Shown in pieces: positions 19,454 to 27,835 of a stretch of DNA of 64,000 nucleotides. Below the pieces are notes generated by a model. That model did not search any database. It was not told the origin of the DNA and worked only from the letters and a program-made list of their open reading frames with translations. The position numbers and the translations under genes are program-made. Source of the stretch: Nocardioides palaemonis (lineage in GTDB: Bacteria > Actinomycetota > Actinomycetes > Propionibacteriales > Nocardioidaceae); assembly GCF_018275325.1 (NCBI RefSeq), contig NZ_JAGVQR010000004.1:310001-374000 (forward strand). The letters are read 5' to 3'. Every line of letters starts with the position of its first letter. Within the stretch, counting starts at the first letter, position 1.

Positions 19454-20710
19454 TCATGAGGCAAGCGCCGCGCGCATCCGGCCGGCGGCCCGGGCGTACG
19501 CGTCGAGGGTGCGCTCGGCGGTCCGCTCCCAGGAGAAGTCGCGGGCGTGGGCGACGGCACCGTGACCGAGCCTCTCGACGAGTGCCGGGTCGTCGACGAG
19601 GCGCCGGAGCGCGGCGGCCCAGTCGCGCGGCTCGTGGGAGTCGACCAGCAGCCCGCTCACGCCGTCGCGCACGACGGTCGTCAGGCCGCCGACGGCCGCG
19701 GCGACGACGGGCGTGCCGGTGGCCTGCGCCTCGACCGCGACCAGGCCGAAGGACTCGTTGTAGGACGGCACCGCGACGGCGGTCGCGGCGGCCGACCAGA
19801 CCGCGAGCTCGGCCTGGCTGACCGGCGGCACGAACCGCACCACGTCGGCGATCCCCAGGTCGGCGGCGAGGTCGGCCAGCGAGGTCGGGTGCTCGAGGCC
19901 CGAGCCGGACGGTCCGCCGACGACGGGGACGACGAGGCGGTGGCGCAGCGACGGGTCCTGCTCGAGCAGCACGTGCACCGCGCGCAGCAGCACGTCGGGC
20001 GCCTTGAGCGGCTGGATCCGGCCGGCGAACATGAGCACGACGGCGTCGAGCGGCAGGTCGAGCCGGCGGCGCGCGTCGTCCTGCGCGCGCGGGACGAAGA
20101 CGTCGAGGTCGACGCCCGGACTGATCACCTCGACCGCGTCCGGGCTGGCGTCGTAGAGGTCGACCAGCTGGCGGGCCTCCGTGTCGGTGTTGGCGACCAG
20201 CAGGTCGGCCGCCTCGACCACCTGCTCCTCGCCGATCACCCGCGACGCGGGCTCGGGGGTGTCGCCTGCGGCGAGCGAGGCGTTCTTGACCTTCGCCATG
20301 GTGTGCATCGAGTGCACGAGCGGGACGTTCCAGCGGTCGCGCGCGAGGGCCCCGACCTGCCCGGAGAGCCAGTAGTGGGAGTGGACGGCGGTGTAGTGGC
20401 CGAGCGGCTGCATCGCCTCGGTGCGCAGCACCTCGCGGGCGAAGGTGCAGAGCTGGCCCGGGAGCTCGCCCTTGGTGAGGCCCTCGAAGGGCCCCGCGGC
20501 GACGTGGCGCACCAGCACCCCGTCGGCGGCCTCGACCACCTGGGGCAGGGCGGAGGAGGTGGCCCGCGTGAAGACGTCCACGGCGATGCCCTGCTCGGCG
20601 AGGCGGCGGGACAGCTCGATGACGTAGACGTTCATCCCCCCGGCGTCGCCCGTGCCGGGCTGGTCCAGGGGCGAGGTGTGCAGGCTGATCATCGCCACGC
20701 GGTCACCCAC
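19454..20710 (-). CDS. mshA: D-inositol-3-phosphate glycosyltransferase
   Basis: First enzyme of mycothiol synthesis: transfers GlcNAc from UDP-GlcNAc to inositol-3-phosphate. The 418-residue GT4 fold has the N-terminal [19 protein letters not shown] block that binds both substrates, HSHYWLSG near residue 108, [10 protein letters not shown], the [12 protein letters not shown] loop near 230 and [21 protein letters not shown] near 325 with the ESFGLVxxEAQA motif. The GTG start is chosen for an AGGAGG site 8 nt upstream. It presumably heads a two-gene transcript with the YbjN gene. Confidence 0.97.
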   Translation of the reverse strand: MGDRVAMISLHTSPLDQPGTGDAGGMNVYVIELSRRLAEQGIAVDVFTRATSSALPQVVEAADGVLVRHVAAGPFEGLTKGELPGQLCTFAREVLRTEAMQPLGHYTAVHSHYWLSGQVGALARDRWNVPLVHSMHTMAKVKNASLAAGDTPEPASRVIGEEQVVEAADLLVANTDTEARQLVDLYDASPDAVEVISPGVDLDVFVPRAQDDARRRLDLPLDAVVLMFAGRIQPLKAPDVLLRAVHVLLEQDPSLRHRLVVPVVGGPSGSGLEHPTSLADLAADLGIADVVRFVPPVSQAELAVWSAAATAVAVPSYNESFGLVAVEAQATGTPVVAAAVGGLTTVVRDGVSGLLVDSHEPRDWAAALRRLVDDPALVERLGHGAVAHARDFSWERTAERTLDAYARAAGRMRAALAS

Positions 20711-20748
20711 GCTGGGTCCTCCTTCGCTCGGGCCGCGGCGTCGCGGCC

Positions 20749-20768
20749 GGTGCCCGCACGCGGGCACC
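20749..20768 (-). promoter_or_regulatory. 5' leader hairpin upstream of mshA
   Basis: A perfect 8-bp inverted repeat (GGTGCCCG/CGGGCACC, 4-nt loop) lies about 40-60 nt upstream of the mshA start. It could be an operator or leader hairpin; there is no direct evidence for either. Confidence 0.3.
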
Positions 20769-20818
20769 TCCGGCACAACCACGGGCGGCGGCGGGTGATT
20801 CCCCGGCCGCCGACGACG

Positions 20819-21190
20819 TCAGCGCGCGTGCGCCCCGCTGCGGGGGCTGCCCGTGTCGCGGTCACGGCGGCGCAGCAGGGCGACCCCGCCGAGCATGGCC
20901 GCGATCGCGCCCCAGAACGCGTCGTACCAGCGCGCGCCCGCGGGACGGAACGCCTCGATCAGCGAGAGCACCAGCAGCGCCGAGGCCAGGCCGACCACGA
21001 CGCGCATGCCGAGGGCGTCGCTGCGCACCAGCGTGGTGCCGAAGGCTCCGGCCGACGCGAGCAGGCAGGCGAGGCCGACGAAGTGGAGCGTGCCGGCGAG
21101 CGGGTCGTCACCGCCGCCGAGCAGGGCGCGGACGATCCAGAGCAGGCCGCCGACGAGCGCCAACGGCGCGGCGAGCTTGGCGAGGGGCAT
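20819..21190 (-). CDS. small integral membrane protein of unknown function
   Basis: 123 residues with four hydrophobic helices and a short basic tail (LLRRRDRDTGSPR). The arrangement suggests a four-helix membrane protein; no motif identifies a family. The ATG is preceded by CATCAT with a 6-nt spacer, and this start was preferred over an upstream one because the hydrophobic reading begins here. It lies 108 bp upstream of mshA in the same direction and 37 bp from the RNase H gene. Confidence 0.65.
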   Translation of the reverse strand: MPLAKLAAPLALVGGLLWIVRALLGGGDDPLAGTLHFVGLACLLASAGAFGTTLVRSDALGMRVVVGLASALLVLSLIEAFRPAGARWYDAFWGAIAAMLGGVALLRRRDRDTGSPRSGAHAR

Positions 21191-21227
21191 CCCGCGATGA
21201 TGCCACGGTGCCCGCGGCGCACTCGGC

Positions 21228-22124
21228 TCAGGACTCGTCGGTGCCCTGGTGGAAGCGCTGCTGCCACGGCGAGCCCGAGCGGTCCGCGGGACGCACCCAG
21301 ACACTGCTCCGGAGCGTCGAGCGGCCGTCGGCCAGCGCGCGCCAGACCAGCAGGATGGTGTCCCGGTCGACCCGTCCCACCGAGACCACGTCGAGGCTCA
21401 CCGGCTCGATCGGCCCGATGGCGTCGAGCACGTCGTCGCGCGTCCACAGCCGGCCCGAGCGCCCGACCTCCTGCCAGTCGGGGTGGAGCAGCGCGGCGAC
21501 CGCCGCGCGGTCCGAGCGGACGGCGTCGGTCAGCAGCGAGCGCTCGAGCGCGACGACGTGCTCCTCGTCGCTCGGCACCGGCTCGTCGGCGAGCCCGGAG
21601 AAGAGGTCGGGCTCGGCCTCGACCTGGCCGACCGCGGCCTCGGGGTGGTCGGTCGTCGCGCCGGCGAAGCCCGGCCCGGCATCGGGCGCCACGCCACGCT
21701 GGTAGGCAGCCGCGGCCGCGTTGGCGCGCTTGTCGGCGGCCTCGTTGAGGTGGTGGCCGGCGTGGCCCTTCACCCACTCGAAGCGCACCCGGTCGCGGCG
21801 CCCGTCGAGGGCCGCGTCGAGGGCCTTCATCAGCTCGACGTTGAGCACGGGCTTGCCGTCGCTCTTCTTCCAGCCCTTGCGCTTCCAGCCGGGCATCCAC
21901 TTGGTCACCGAGTCGATGACGTACTTGCTGTCGCAGAAGACGTGCAGGTCGTCGTCGACGTGCGCGGTCTGCTGGAGCAGGTCGAGCACGGCCATCAGCT
22001 CGCCCATGTTGTTGGTGCCGTGCGGCCAGCCCCCCGACGCCCAGCAGCCGTCGTCGACGTACCAGGCCCAGCCCGCCGGGCCGGGGTTGCCGAGTGCCGA
22101 ACCGTCAGCCGCCGCGATGATCAC
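21228..22124 (-). CDS. RNase HI fused to a DUF4440/SnoaL-like domain
   Basis: 298 residues. Residues 1-150 form RNase HI, with active-site Asp7 (ADGSALGNPG), Glu in NNMGELMAVL, Asp in VFCDSKYVID and Asp in NEAADKRA. After a linker of about 45 residues (GVAPDAGPG...PSDEEHV) a DUF4440/NTF2-like domain follows (about 195-295: LERSLLTDAVRSD, LLHPDWQEVGRSGR, WQQRFHQG). The RNase H part should cut RNA in RNA-DNA hybrids; the role of the second domain is unknown. The GTG start follows AACAAT with a 6-nt spacer. It diverges from the SDR gene across 41 bp. Confidence 0.9.
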   Translation of the reverse strand: MIIAAADGSALGNPGPAGWAWYVDDGCWASGGWPHGTNNMGELMAVLDLLQQTAHVDDDLHVFCDSKYVIDSVTKWMPGWKRKGWKKSDGKPVLNVELMKALDAALDGRRDRVRFEWVKGHAGHHLNEAADKRANAAAAAYQRGVAPDAGPGFAGATTDHPEAAVGQVEAEPDLFSGLADEPVPSDEEHVVALERSLLTDAVRSDRAAVAALLHPDWQEVGRSGRLWTRDDVLDAIGPIEPVSLDVVSVGRVDRDTILLVWRALADGRSTLRSSVWVRPADRSGSPWQQRFHQGTDES

Positions 22125-22165
22125 CCGCGCATTGTTCCAGCAGACGATCTTGGCAGGATGGGGGC
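22125..22165. promoter_or_regulatory. compact divergent promoter, RNase H fusion / SDR
   Basis: 41 bp separate two divergent starts. Minus-strand AACAAT (22131-22136) and plus-strand CAGGAT (22154-22159) each lie 6 nt from their start codon, so both genes appear leaderless and share overlapping promoter space. Confidence 0.5.
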
Positions 22166-22918
22166 ATGACCTCGGACCCGACCACGTCCCGCACCGCCGT
22201 CGTCACGGGTGCCTCCAGCGGCATCGGCGCGGCCACCGCGCGCGCCCTCGCCGCGCAGGGCTTCCACGTCGTCTGCGCGGCGCGCCGCACCGACCGCATC
22301 GAGGCCCTGGCCGAGGAGATCGGCGGTCGCGCCATCACCTGCGACGTCACCGACGAAACGTCCGTGGCCGCGCTCGCCGCCGAGGTGCCGACCATCCACG
22401 TGCTGGTCAACAACGCCGGAGGTGCCGTCGGCACCGACCGCGTCGACGCCGCCGACCTCGACGCGTGGCGATGGATGTACGACCTCAACGTCCTCGGCCT
22501 GGTGCGTGTCACCCGCGCGCTGCTGCCCGCGCTGCGCGCCGGCGGCGACGGCGTCATCGTCAACGTCGGCTCGACCGCCGGCCGCTGGGCCTACGAGGGC
22601 GGCGGCGGCTACACGGCCGCGAAGCACGCCGTGAAGGTGCTGTCGGAGACGTTGCGCCTCGAGCTCAACGGCGAGCCGATCCGCATCTGCGAGGTCGCCC
22701 CCGGCATGGTCCGCACCGACGAGTTCTCGCTGGTGCGCTTCGGCGGCGACCAGGAGAAGGCCGACGCGGTCTACGCGGGCGTCGACCAGCCGCTGCTCGC
22801 CGAGGACGTCGCCGACGCGATCGCCTGGGTGGCCACCCGCCCCTCCCACGTCGACATCGACGAGCTCGTGATCAAGCCCCGTGCCCAAGCAGCGGCACAC
22901 AAGGTGCACCGCTCCTGA
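22166..22918 (+). CDS. short-chain dehydrogenase/reductase (SDR)
   Basis: 250 residues of a classical SDR. TGASSGIG (16-23) binds the nucleotide, CDVTD follows strand 3, VNNAGG is near residue 90, and the catalytic Ser (NVGSTAG), Tyr and Lys (YTAAKHAVK) lie near 136-155; APGMVRTDEFSLVRF follows. The ARR after strand 2 favours NADP(H). It resembles YdfG-like 3-hydroxy acid dehydrogenases, but the substrate is not predictable. The ATG follows CAGGAT with a 6-nt spacer. A racemase-like gene follows after 20 bp in the same direction. Confidence 0.9.
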   Translation: MTSDPTTSRTAVVTGASSGIGAATARALAAQGFHVVCAARRTDRIEALAEEIGGRAITCDVTDETSVAALAAEVPTIHVLVNNAGGAVGTDRVDAADLDAWRWMYDLNVLGLVRVTRALLPALRAGGDGVIVNVGSTAGRWAYEGGGGYTAAKHAVKVLSETLRLELNGEPIRICEVAPGMVRTDEFSLVRFGGDQEKADAVYAGVDQPLLAEDVADAIAWVATRPSHVDIDELVIKPRAQAAAHKVHRS

Positions 22919-22938
22919 GTCGTGGAAGACTGCCGCGC

Positions 22939-23628
22939 GTGAAGACCATCGGACTCGTCGGCGGGATGAGCTGGGAAAGCAGCGCGGCCTACTACCGCGA
23001 CCTCAACCTCGGGACGCGCGAGCGGCTGGGCGGGCTGTCGTCGCCCAAGCTGGCGCTCACCACGGTCGACTTCGCGGAGGTGACCCACCTCGAGGACGAC
23101 GAGCGCTGGGACCAGGTCGGCGTGCTGCTCGCCGACGCCGCGCGCGGTGTCGAGCGGGCCGGCGCGGACTTCCTGCTGCTGTGCACCACGACGTTCCACA
23201 AGGTCGCCGACCAGGTCGAGGAGGCCGTGGACATCCCGGTGCTGCACCTGGCCGACGTGGTCGCCGAGGCCGTGAAGGCCGCGGGCGTGGGCACCGTCGG
23301 GCTGATCGGCACCAAGGTCGCGATGTCGGAGTCGTTCTTCGTCGACCGGCTCGCCTCCCACGGGCTCTCCGTGGTCGTGCCCGACGAGCGCCACCACGAC
23401 GTCCTCAACGACGCGATCTACGAGGAGCTGGTCCACGGCGTGGTGCTCCCGCGCACCCGCAGCCGGGTCGTGTCGATCATCGAGGAGCTCTGGGACGCCG
23501 GCGCCGGCGGCGTGCTGCTCGGCTGCACCGAGCTCGAGCTGCTGGTGAAGCAGGCCGACGTCGAGCTGCCGGTCTTCCCCTGCACGACCCTGCACGTGCA
23601 GGCCGCGCTCGACCGTGCGCTGGCCTGA
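22939..23628 (+). CDS. aspartate/glutamate racemase family protein
   Basis: 229 residues. The N-terminal GLVGGMSWESSAAYYRDLN block is typical of the aspartate racemase (YgeA/RacX) branch. The two catalytic Cys positions are in LLCTTTFHK near residue 82 and GGVLLGCTELELL near 195. Likely a cofactor-independent amino-acid racemase, perhaps supplying a D-amino acid for the wall; the substrate is unknown. The GTG start is spaced 20 bp after the SDR stop, so co-transcription is likely. Confidence 0.88.
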   Translation: MKTIGLVGGMSWESSAAYYRDLNLGTRERLGGLSSPKLALTTVDFAEVTHLEDDERWDQVGVLLADAARGVERAGADFLLLCTTTFHKVADQVEEAVDIPVLHLADVVAEAVKAAGVGTVGLIGTKVAMSESFFVDRLASHGLSVVVPDERHHDVLNDAIYEELVHGVVLPRTRSRVVSIIEELWDAGAGGVLLGCTELELLVKQADVELPVFPCTTLHVQAALDRALA

Positions 23629-23908
23629 GGGGTCCACACGCCGCTGGATCCCGACGGCACTCGTGCCCGAGGTCCGGTGAGTGCGGCCTGTGCGGTCCAC
23701 CGGGTGAACCACAGGGGCCGCAGTCCGCTCGCGCCACCCCTCCCCTCCCGGCTGCAGCCGACAGGACGAACTGGTCGACCGCCGTGGCCGCTTGTCGCCC
23801 GCCATGGCGGGCGTTGAGCGGACATTGGTCCGCTCGACCCACCTGATGACGGTGGCTGGCGGGGCGGGTCTCGTGACGGTCGCTGCGCGACCTCCTCGAC
23901 CACCGGGG
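23629..23908. other. 280-bp gap with palindromes between convergent genes
   Basis: No credible gene. It holds GCCCGCCATGGCGGGC, a perfect 16-bp palindrome near 23805, and a dispersed GGTCTCGTGACG...CTCCTCGACC element at 23866-23906 that ends 2 bp from the next stop codon. Both could terminate the two convergent genes. Confidence 0.6.
23866..23906. repeat. palindromic dispersed element
   Basis: GGTCTCGTGACGGTCGCTG through CTCCTCGACCACCGG, with an inner GGTCGCTGCGCGACC hairpin. Nearly identical to the copy at 60205-60245. Confidence 0.75.
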
Positions 23909-24778
23909 TCAGAGCGGCAGGCCGCGGGCCGTGGCGAGCCAGCGCCACACCGACCACGCCGGCCCCGCGAGGTCGGCGGCGGACGCGGCCGGCGGGAGGT
24001 CGACGGCGAGGACCTGGGACCGGGCGCCCTCGGTGCTGAGCCACAGATCGTCGCCCGCGACGGCGATGCCCTCGCCCTGGTCCTGCGCCGGGAGCTCCCA
24101 CCACCCCAGCGGCTCCCACGAGGGGTAGGCCACGACGTGGGCGTTGGTGTAGGTCCGCAGGACGAGCGCGCCGCCGCCGGGCAGGAACGCGGCGTCGGTG
24201 ACGATGCCCGGCGCGTCCGCGACCTGCACCAGGCGGTTGGGGCGGTCGGCGCGCAGCCGTAGCGGGGCGGCGTAGACCTCACCGGCGAAGATTCCCTTGG
24301 TGACCACGAACAGCTGGCCGGTCACGGGGTGGGCGAGCAGCGCCTCGGCGTCGCGGGCGCCGTCGGGGTAGACCAGCTCGTAGCGCTCGGGCGCAGCATC
24401 CACGTCGCCCCGCCCGACCGGCACCCGCAGCACCTCGACCGAGTCGCGCACGGCGCGGTTGTCGCCGGTGTCCGCGACCCACACGTCGCCGTCGCCCGCA
24501 GGGGCCAGGGCCTCGACGTCCTCCGGCGCGGGCGACCACGCGGTCACGCCGACCGTCTGCCCGGTGGTCGGGTCGACCGCGAACACCCGGCCGCTGTCGC
24601 CCGAGTCGTTGGTGGTGACCAGCAGCCCGTCGACCAGCGCGAGGCCGCTCGACTCCACGACGTCGGGGTCCTCGAAGCGCAGGACCGGGCGACCGGACGC
24701 GCCGTCGCCGGCCGCCGCACCCAGCAGGAAGGGCAGCGCGACGGCCACGCCGACCACCGCTCGTACGCCCCTCACCAC
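23909..24778 (-). CDS. exported beta-propeller-like protein
   Basis: 289 residues. A signal peptide or signal anchor (VVRGVRAVVGVAVALPFLLGAAAG) precedes a chain of short beta-propeller-type repeats (VESSGLALVDGLLVTTNDSGD, VWVADTGDNR, GARDAEALLAHP, DQGEGIAVAGDDLWLSTEGA) like those in SdiA-regulated/NHL-type secreted proteins. No catalytic motif is visible. The GTG at 24778 is preferred over an upstream start because TACCGT lies exactly 6 nt before it and the signal sequence begins there. Confidence 0.75.
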   Translation of the reverse strand: MVRGVRAVVGVAVALPFLLGAAAGDGASGRPVLRFEDPDVVESSGLALVDGLLVTTNDSGDSGRVFAVDPTTGQTVGVTAWSPAPEDVEALAPAGDGDVWVADTGDNRAVRDSVEVLRVPVGRGDVDAAPERYELVYPDGARDAEALLAHPVTGQLFVVTKGIFAGEVYAAPLRLRADRPNRLVQVADAPGIVTDAAFLPGGGALVLRTYTNAHVVAYPSWEPLGWWELPAQDQGEGIAVAGDDLWLSTEGARSQVLAVDLPPAASAADLAGPAWSVWRWLATARGLPL

Positions 24779-24929
24779 GCCCCCACGGTAGCCGGGGACG
24801 CCCGTCAGACCGCTCGTCGCCTGGACCGACCGCTCGTCGGGGCCACCCGTGGAGGTGTGTGACGGCTCAACCACCTGTCCGTAGCGTGCAGGGGTTCACT
24901 CGGGACGCTCTCGGAACCAGGGGGAAGTC

Positions 24930-26324
24930 ATGTCCGTGCTCGACAAGCAGGCGATCGTCGCCCGACCCGGCTACAGCCGGTGGCTGATCCCGCCAGCGGC
25001 GCTCGCGGTCCACCTGTCCATCGGCCAGGTCTACGCCTTCTCGGTGTTCAAGACCTCGCTGGTCGCGACCTTCGACACCAGCCTGACGGCGATCGGGTGG
25101 GTGTTCTCCCTCGCGATCGTGATGCTCGGCCTCTCCGCCGCCGTCCTCGGGACGTGGGTGGAGCGCTCCGGCCCGCGCAAGGCGATGCTCGCCTCGGCCG
25201 TGTGCTGGGGCGTCGGCTTCGTCGTCGGCTCGCTCGGCATCTCGTCCGGCCAGCTGTGGCTGCTCTACCTCGGCTACGGCGTGATCGGCGGCATCGGCCT
25301 CGGCATCGGCTACATCTCGCCGGTCTCGACGCTGATCAAGTGGTTCCCGGACCGTCCCGGCCTCGCGACCGGCATGGCGATCATGGGCTTCGGCGGCGGC
25401 GCGCTGATCGCCTCCCCGCTCTCCAACCGCCTGTTGGCCGCCTACGACCCCGGCTTCGTCGCCACCGAGCCCGGCGCCGTCGCCTCAGGTTCCGCGCTCG
25501 CGCAGACCTTCCTCACCCTCGGCGTGGTCTACACCGCGCTGATGCTCGTCGGCGCCGCGCTGGTCCGCGTGCCGCCGGGCCACGGCAGCGACGAGACCGC
25601 CGAGCACTCCCCCGGCAGCAACGGCGCCCTCGTCCGCGCGTCCGCCGCGATCCGCACGCCGCAGTTCTGGCTGCTGTGGGTCGTGCTGTTCTGCAACGTC
25701 ACCGCCGGCATCGGGATCCTCGAGCAGGCGGCCCCGATGATCCAGGACTTCTTCCGCGACGGCGGCACCAGCACGGTCACCGCAGCCGCCGCGGGCGGCT
25801 TCGTCGGCGTGCTGTCGCTGGCCAACATGCTCGGCCGCTTCGTGTGGTCGAGCCTGTCCGACCACATCGGGCGCCGGAACACCTACGTCATGTACCTCGG
25901 GGTCGGGCTGGTGCTCTACCTCCTGCTCGCCCTCTTCGGCAGCGTCTCGACCGTCGTCTTCGTGGCGCTGGCGGTCGTGATCATCAGCTACTACGGCGGC
26001 GGCTTCGCCACCATCCCGGCCTACCTCAAGGACCTGTTCGGCACCCTCGAGGTCGGCGCCATCCACGGACGGCTGCTGACCGCGTGGGCGGCGGCCGGTG
26101 TCGCCGGGCCGCTCATCGTCAACGGGATCCTCGACTCGGTCGGCGAGCCGGGCAACCTGGTCGCCGCCGACTACCGTCCGGCCCTGCTGACCATGGTCGG
26201 CGTGCTCGCGGTCGGCTTCGTCGCCAACCTGCTGGTCCGCCCGGTGGCCGAGACCCACTTCGACCACGACGCCCACGCCGCCAACGAGGACCGCATCGCC
26301 ACCCGACAGGAGGCCACCCGATGA
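24930..26324 (+). CDS. OFA-type MFS transporter
   Basis: 464 residues with twelve predicted helices and an ABC-like N-terminal signature of the oxalate/formate antiporter group (VHLSIGQVYAFSVFKTSL, IGLGIGYISPVSTLIKWFPDRPGLATG, YYGGGFATIPAYLKDLFG). Substrates in this family are organic anions such as oxalate, formate or pyruvate; which applies here is unknown. A GGGGGAAG site sits just before the ATG. The stop overlaps a tiny membrane-protein gene by ATGA. Confidence 0.9.
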   Translation: MSVLDKQAIVARPGYSRWLIPPAALAVHLSIGQVYAFSVFKTSLVATFDTSLTAIGWVFSLAIVMLGLSAAVLGTWVERSGPRKAMLASAVCWGVGFVVGSLGISSGQLWLLYLGYGVIGGIGLGIGYISPVSTLIKWFPDRPGLATGMAIMGFGGGALIASPLSNRLLAAYDPGFVATEPGAVASGSALAQTFLTLGVVYTALMLVGAALVRVPPGHGSDETAEHSPGSNGALVRASAAIRTPQFWLLWVVLFCNVTAGIGILEQAAPMIQDFFRDGGTSTVTAAAAGGFVGVLSLANMLGRFVWSSLSDHIGRRNTYVMYLGVGLVLYLLLALFGSVSTVVFVALAVVIISYYGGGFATIPAYLKDLFGTLEVGAIHGRLLTAWAAAGVAGPLIVNGILDSVGEPGNLVAADYRPALLTMVGVLAVGFVANLLVRPVAETHFDHDAHAANEDRIATRQEATR

Positions 26325-26461
26325 CCACCGACGACCGCACCGCCGACGACACCCCGACCAGCCCGGCACTGGTCGCCCTGGCCTGGCTGGTGGTGGGGCT
26401 CCCGCTGGCCTACGGGCTCTGGCAGACGCTGGTGAAGGCGTCCGCCCTCTTCACCGGGTAG
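26321..26461 (+). CDS. MFS transporter small subunit (46 aa)
   Basis: A 46-residue protein with an acidic N-terminus (MTTDDRTADDTPTSP) and one transmembrane helix (LVALAWLVVGLPLAYGLW). A CAGGAGG site lies 8 nt upstream and the ATG overlaps the transporter stop codon (ATGA), so it is translated with the transporter. Small single-helix partners of OFA-type MFS proteins are a recognised pairing; a stabilising or assembly role is inferred. Its last 11 bp overlap the convergent methyltransferase gene. Confidence 0.85.
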   Translation: MTTDDRTADDTPTSPALVALAWLVVGLPLAYGLWQTLVKASALFTG

Positions 26462-27689
26462 CGCCGAGCAGCTCGCCCAGCCGCGGACGGACGCCCCAGG
26501 CGGCGACCAGCGCGTCGTACTCGCTCGCCGCGTCGTCGCTGCGCCCGCCCGTCCGCACCGCGCGCAGCAGCGTGTTGCGCGGCGTGTGGGCGCTCTCCAC
26601 GAACTCGACGACGTCGACGCGGTAGCCCTCGCGGCGCAGCAGGGTGGCCCGCAGGGCGTCGGTCAGCGTGTCGGCGAACCGCTCGCGCAGGATGCCGTGG
26701 CGGGTGAGCACTGCGTACGGCTCGGGCGCGGGCGCGGCCCGCAGCTGGGCGGCGATGTCGTGGTGGCAGCACGGGGCGGCGAGCACGAGCGCGGCGTCCC
26801 ACGCGATCCCGCGCGCGAGCGCGTCGTCGGTCGCCGTGTCGCAGGCGTGCAGCGCGAGGACGACGTCGGGCGCCCGGTCGAGCTCGGCGTCGGCGATCGA
26901 GCCGACGACGAAGTCCGCGTCGATGCCCATCCCGGCGGCGACCTCGCCGTTGTGGTCGGCCGACTGCTGCTTGACGTCGACCCCGGTCATCCGGACGGCC
27001 AGGCCGCGGCCGCCCTCCTCGGGCGGGGCGGTGAGGAAGCGGTGCGCCGCGAAGGTGAGGTAGGCGTTGCCGCAGCCGAGGTCGACGACGCGCAGCGGGT
27101 CGTCGGCGGTCGGGGTGCGGACGTGGCCCTGGGCCATCGCCTCCGTGAGGCTGGCGTCGAGCAGCCGGACGAACTCCTCGACCTGCCGGTACTTCGCCTG
27201 CCGGCTCGGCTTGACCCTCCCCTGCGCGTCACTGATCCCCAGTGCGCGCAGCACCGGGTCGTCCTCGCGCAGCAGCCGGTCCTTGGCACGGTCGTGGCCG
27301 CGCGACACCTCGACCTCCGCGTCGCGGGCCGCGACGTGGAGCAGGGGCGCGCCCTTCTTGGTCACCCGCAGCTGGAGGGACTCGGTCGCGGTGTCGACGT
27401 GCCAGTTGCCGAAGGGCTGCGCCAGCAGGGCGTCCACGGCGGCCGTCGCCGCCTCGCCGACCGGGTGGTTGGTGGCGCGCGCCTGCGTGGCGTCGTACGA
27501 CGTGACCTGCAGGTGGCGGCCGGCGCGCAGGTCGACGACGCGGAGCTCGACGCGGCGCACCTCGCGCCCGTCGAGGACCGGGTGCGGCTGGCCCTTGCGG
27601 CGCCCGGTGGCGAGCGCGCGGACCAGGCGGTCGGCGTCGAGCACCGCCGCGCGGACCCGGTCGACCTCCGGAGCGGTTCCCTCGCTCAC
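26451..27689 (-). CDS. class I SAM-dependent methyltransferase, Methyltransf_32 type
   Basis: 412 residues. An N-terminal domain of about 180 residues (FGNWHVDTATESLQLRVTKKG; RQAKYRQVEEFV) precedes a Rossmann methyltransferase domain with motif I VVDLGCGNAYLTFAA near 205, then ALHACDTATDDALA and APCCHHDI. This architecture matches a conserved family of putative rRNA or small-molecule methyltransferases; the target is unknown. GTG start. A 27-aa membrane-protein ORF lies just upstream on the same strand, 10 bp away. Confidence 0.85.
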   Translation of the reverse strand: MSEGTAPEVDRVRAAVLDADRLVRALATGRRKGQPHPVLDGREVRRVELRVVDLRAGRHLQVTSYDATQARATNHPVGEAATAAVDALLAQPFGNWHVDTATESLQLRVTKKGAPLLHVAARDAEVEVSRGHDRAKDRLLREDDPVLRALGISDAQGRVKPSRQAKYRQVEEFVRLLDASLTEAMAQGHVRTPTADDPLRVVDLGCGNAYLTFAAHRFLTAPPEEGGRGLAVRMTGVDVKQQSADHNGEVAAGMGIDADFVVGSIADAELDRAPDVVLALHACDTATDDALARGIAWDAALVLAAPCCHHDIAAQLRAAPAPEPYAVLTRHGILRERFADTLTDALRATLLRREGYRVDVVEFVESAHTPRNTLLRAVRTGGRSDDAASEYDALVAAWGVRPRLGELLGATR

Positions 27690-27699
27690 AGGTCGGCGC

Positions 27700-27783
27700 T
27701 CACAGGACCGCGGCGAGGACGACGACGAGGAGCAGCGCCCCCAACGCCACCGGGATGACGAGTCGGCGGTGACGGGGGTTCAT
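27700..27783 (-). CDS. 27-aa single-helix membrane protein
   Basis: MNPRHRRLVIPVALGALLL followed by VVVLAAVL: a short basic N-terminus and one transmembrane helix. Support is positional: TACGAT lies exactly 6 nt before the ATG, as for many genes here; GGAGG is also in that spacer; the stop precedes the methyltransferase GTG by 10 bp. It may be a small regulatory membrane peptide or merely a leader peptide. Function unknown. Confidence 0.5.
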   Translation of the reverse strand: MNPRHRRLVIPVALGALLLVVVLAAVL

Positions 27784-27835
27784 GCCTCCATCGTAGTGAC
27801 CGGGGCAGCGTGGCCCGATTCGTCGCGGGACCGGA

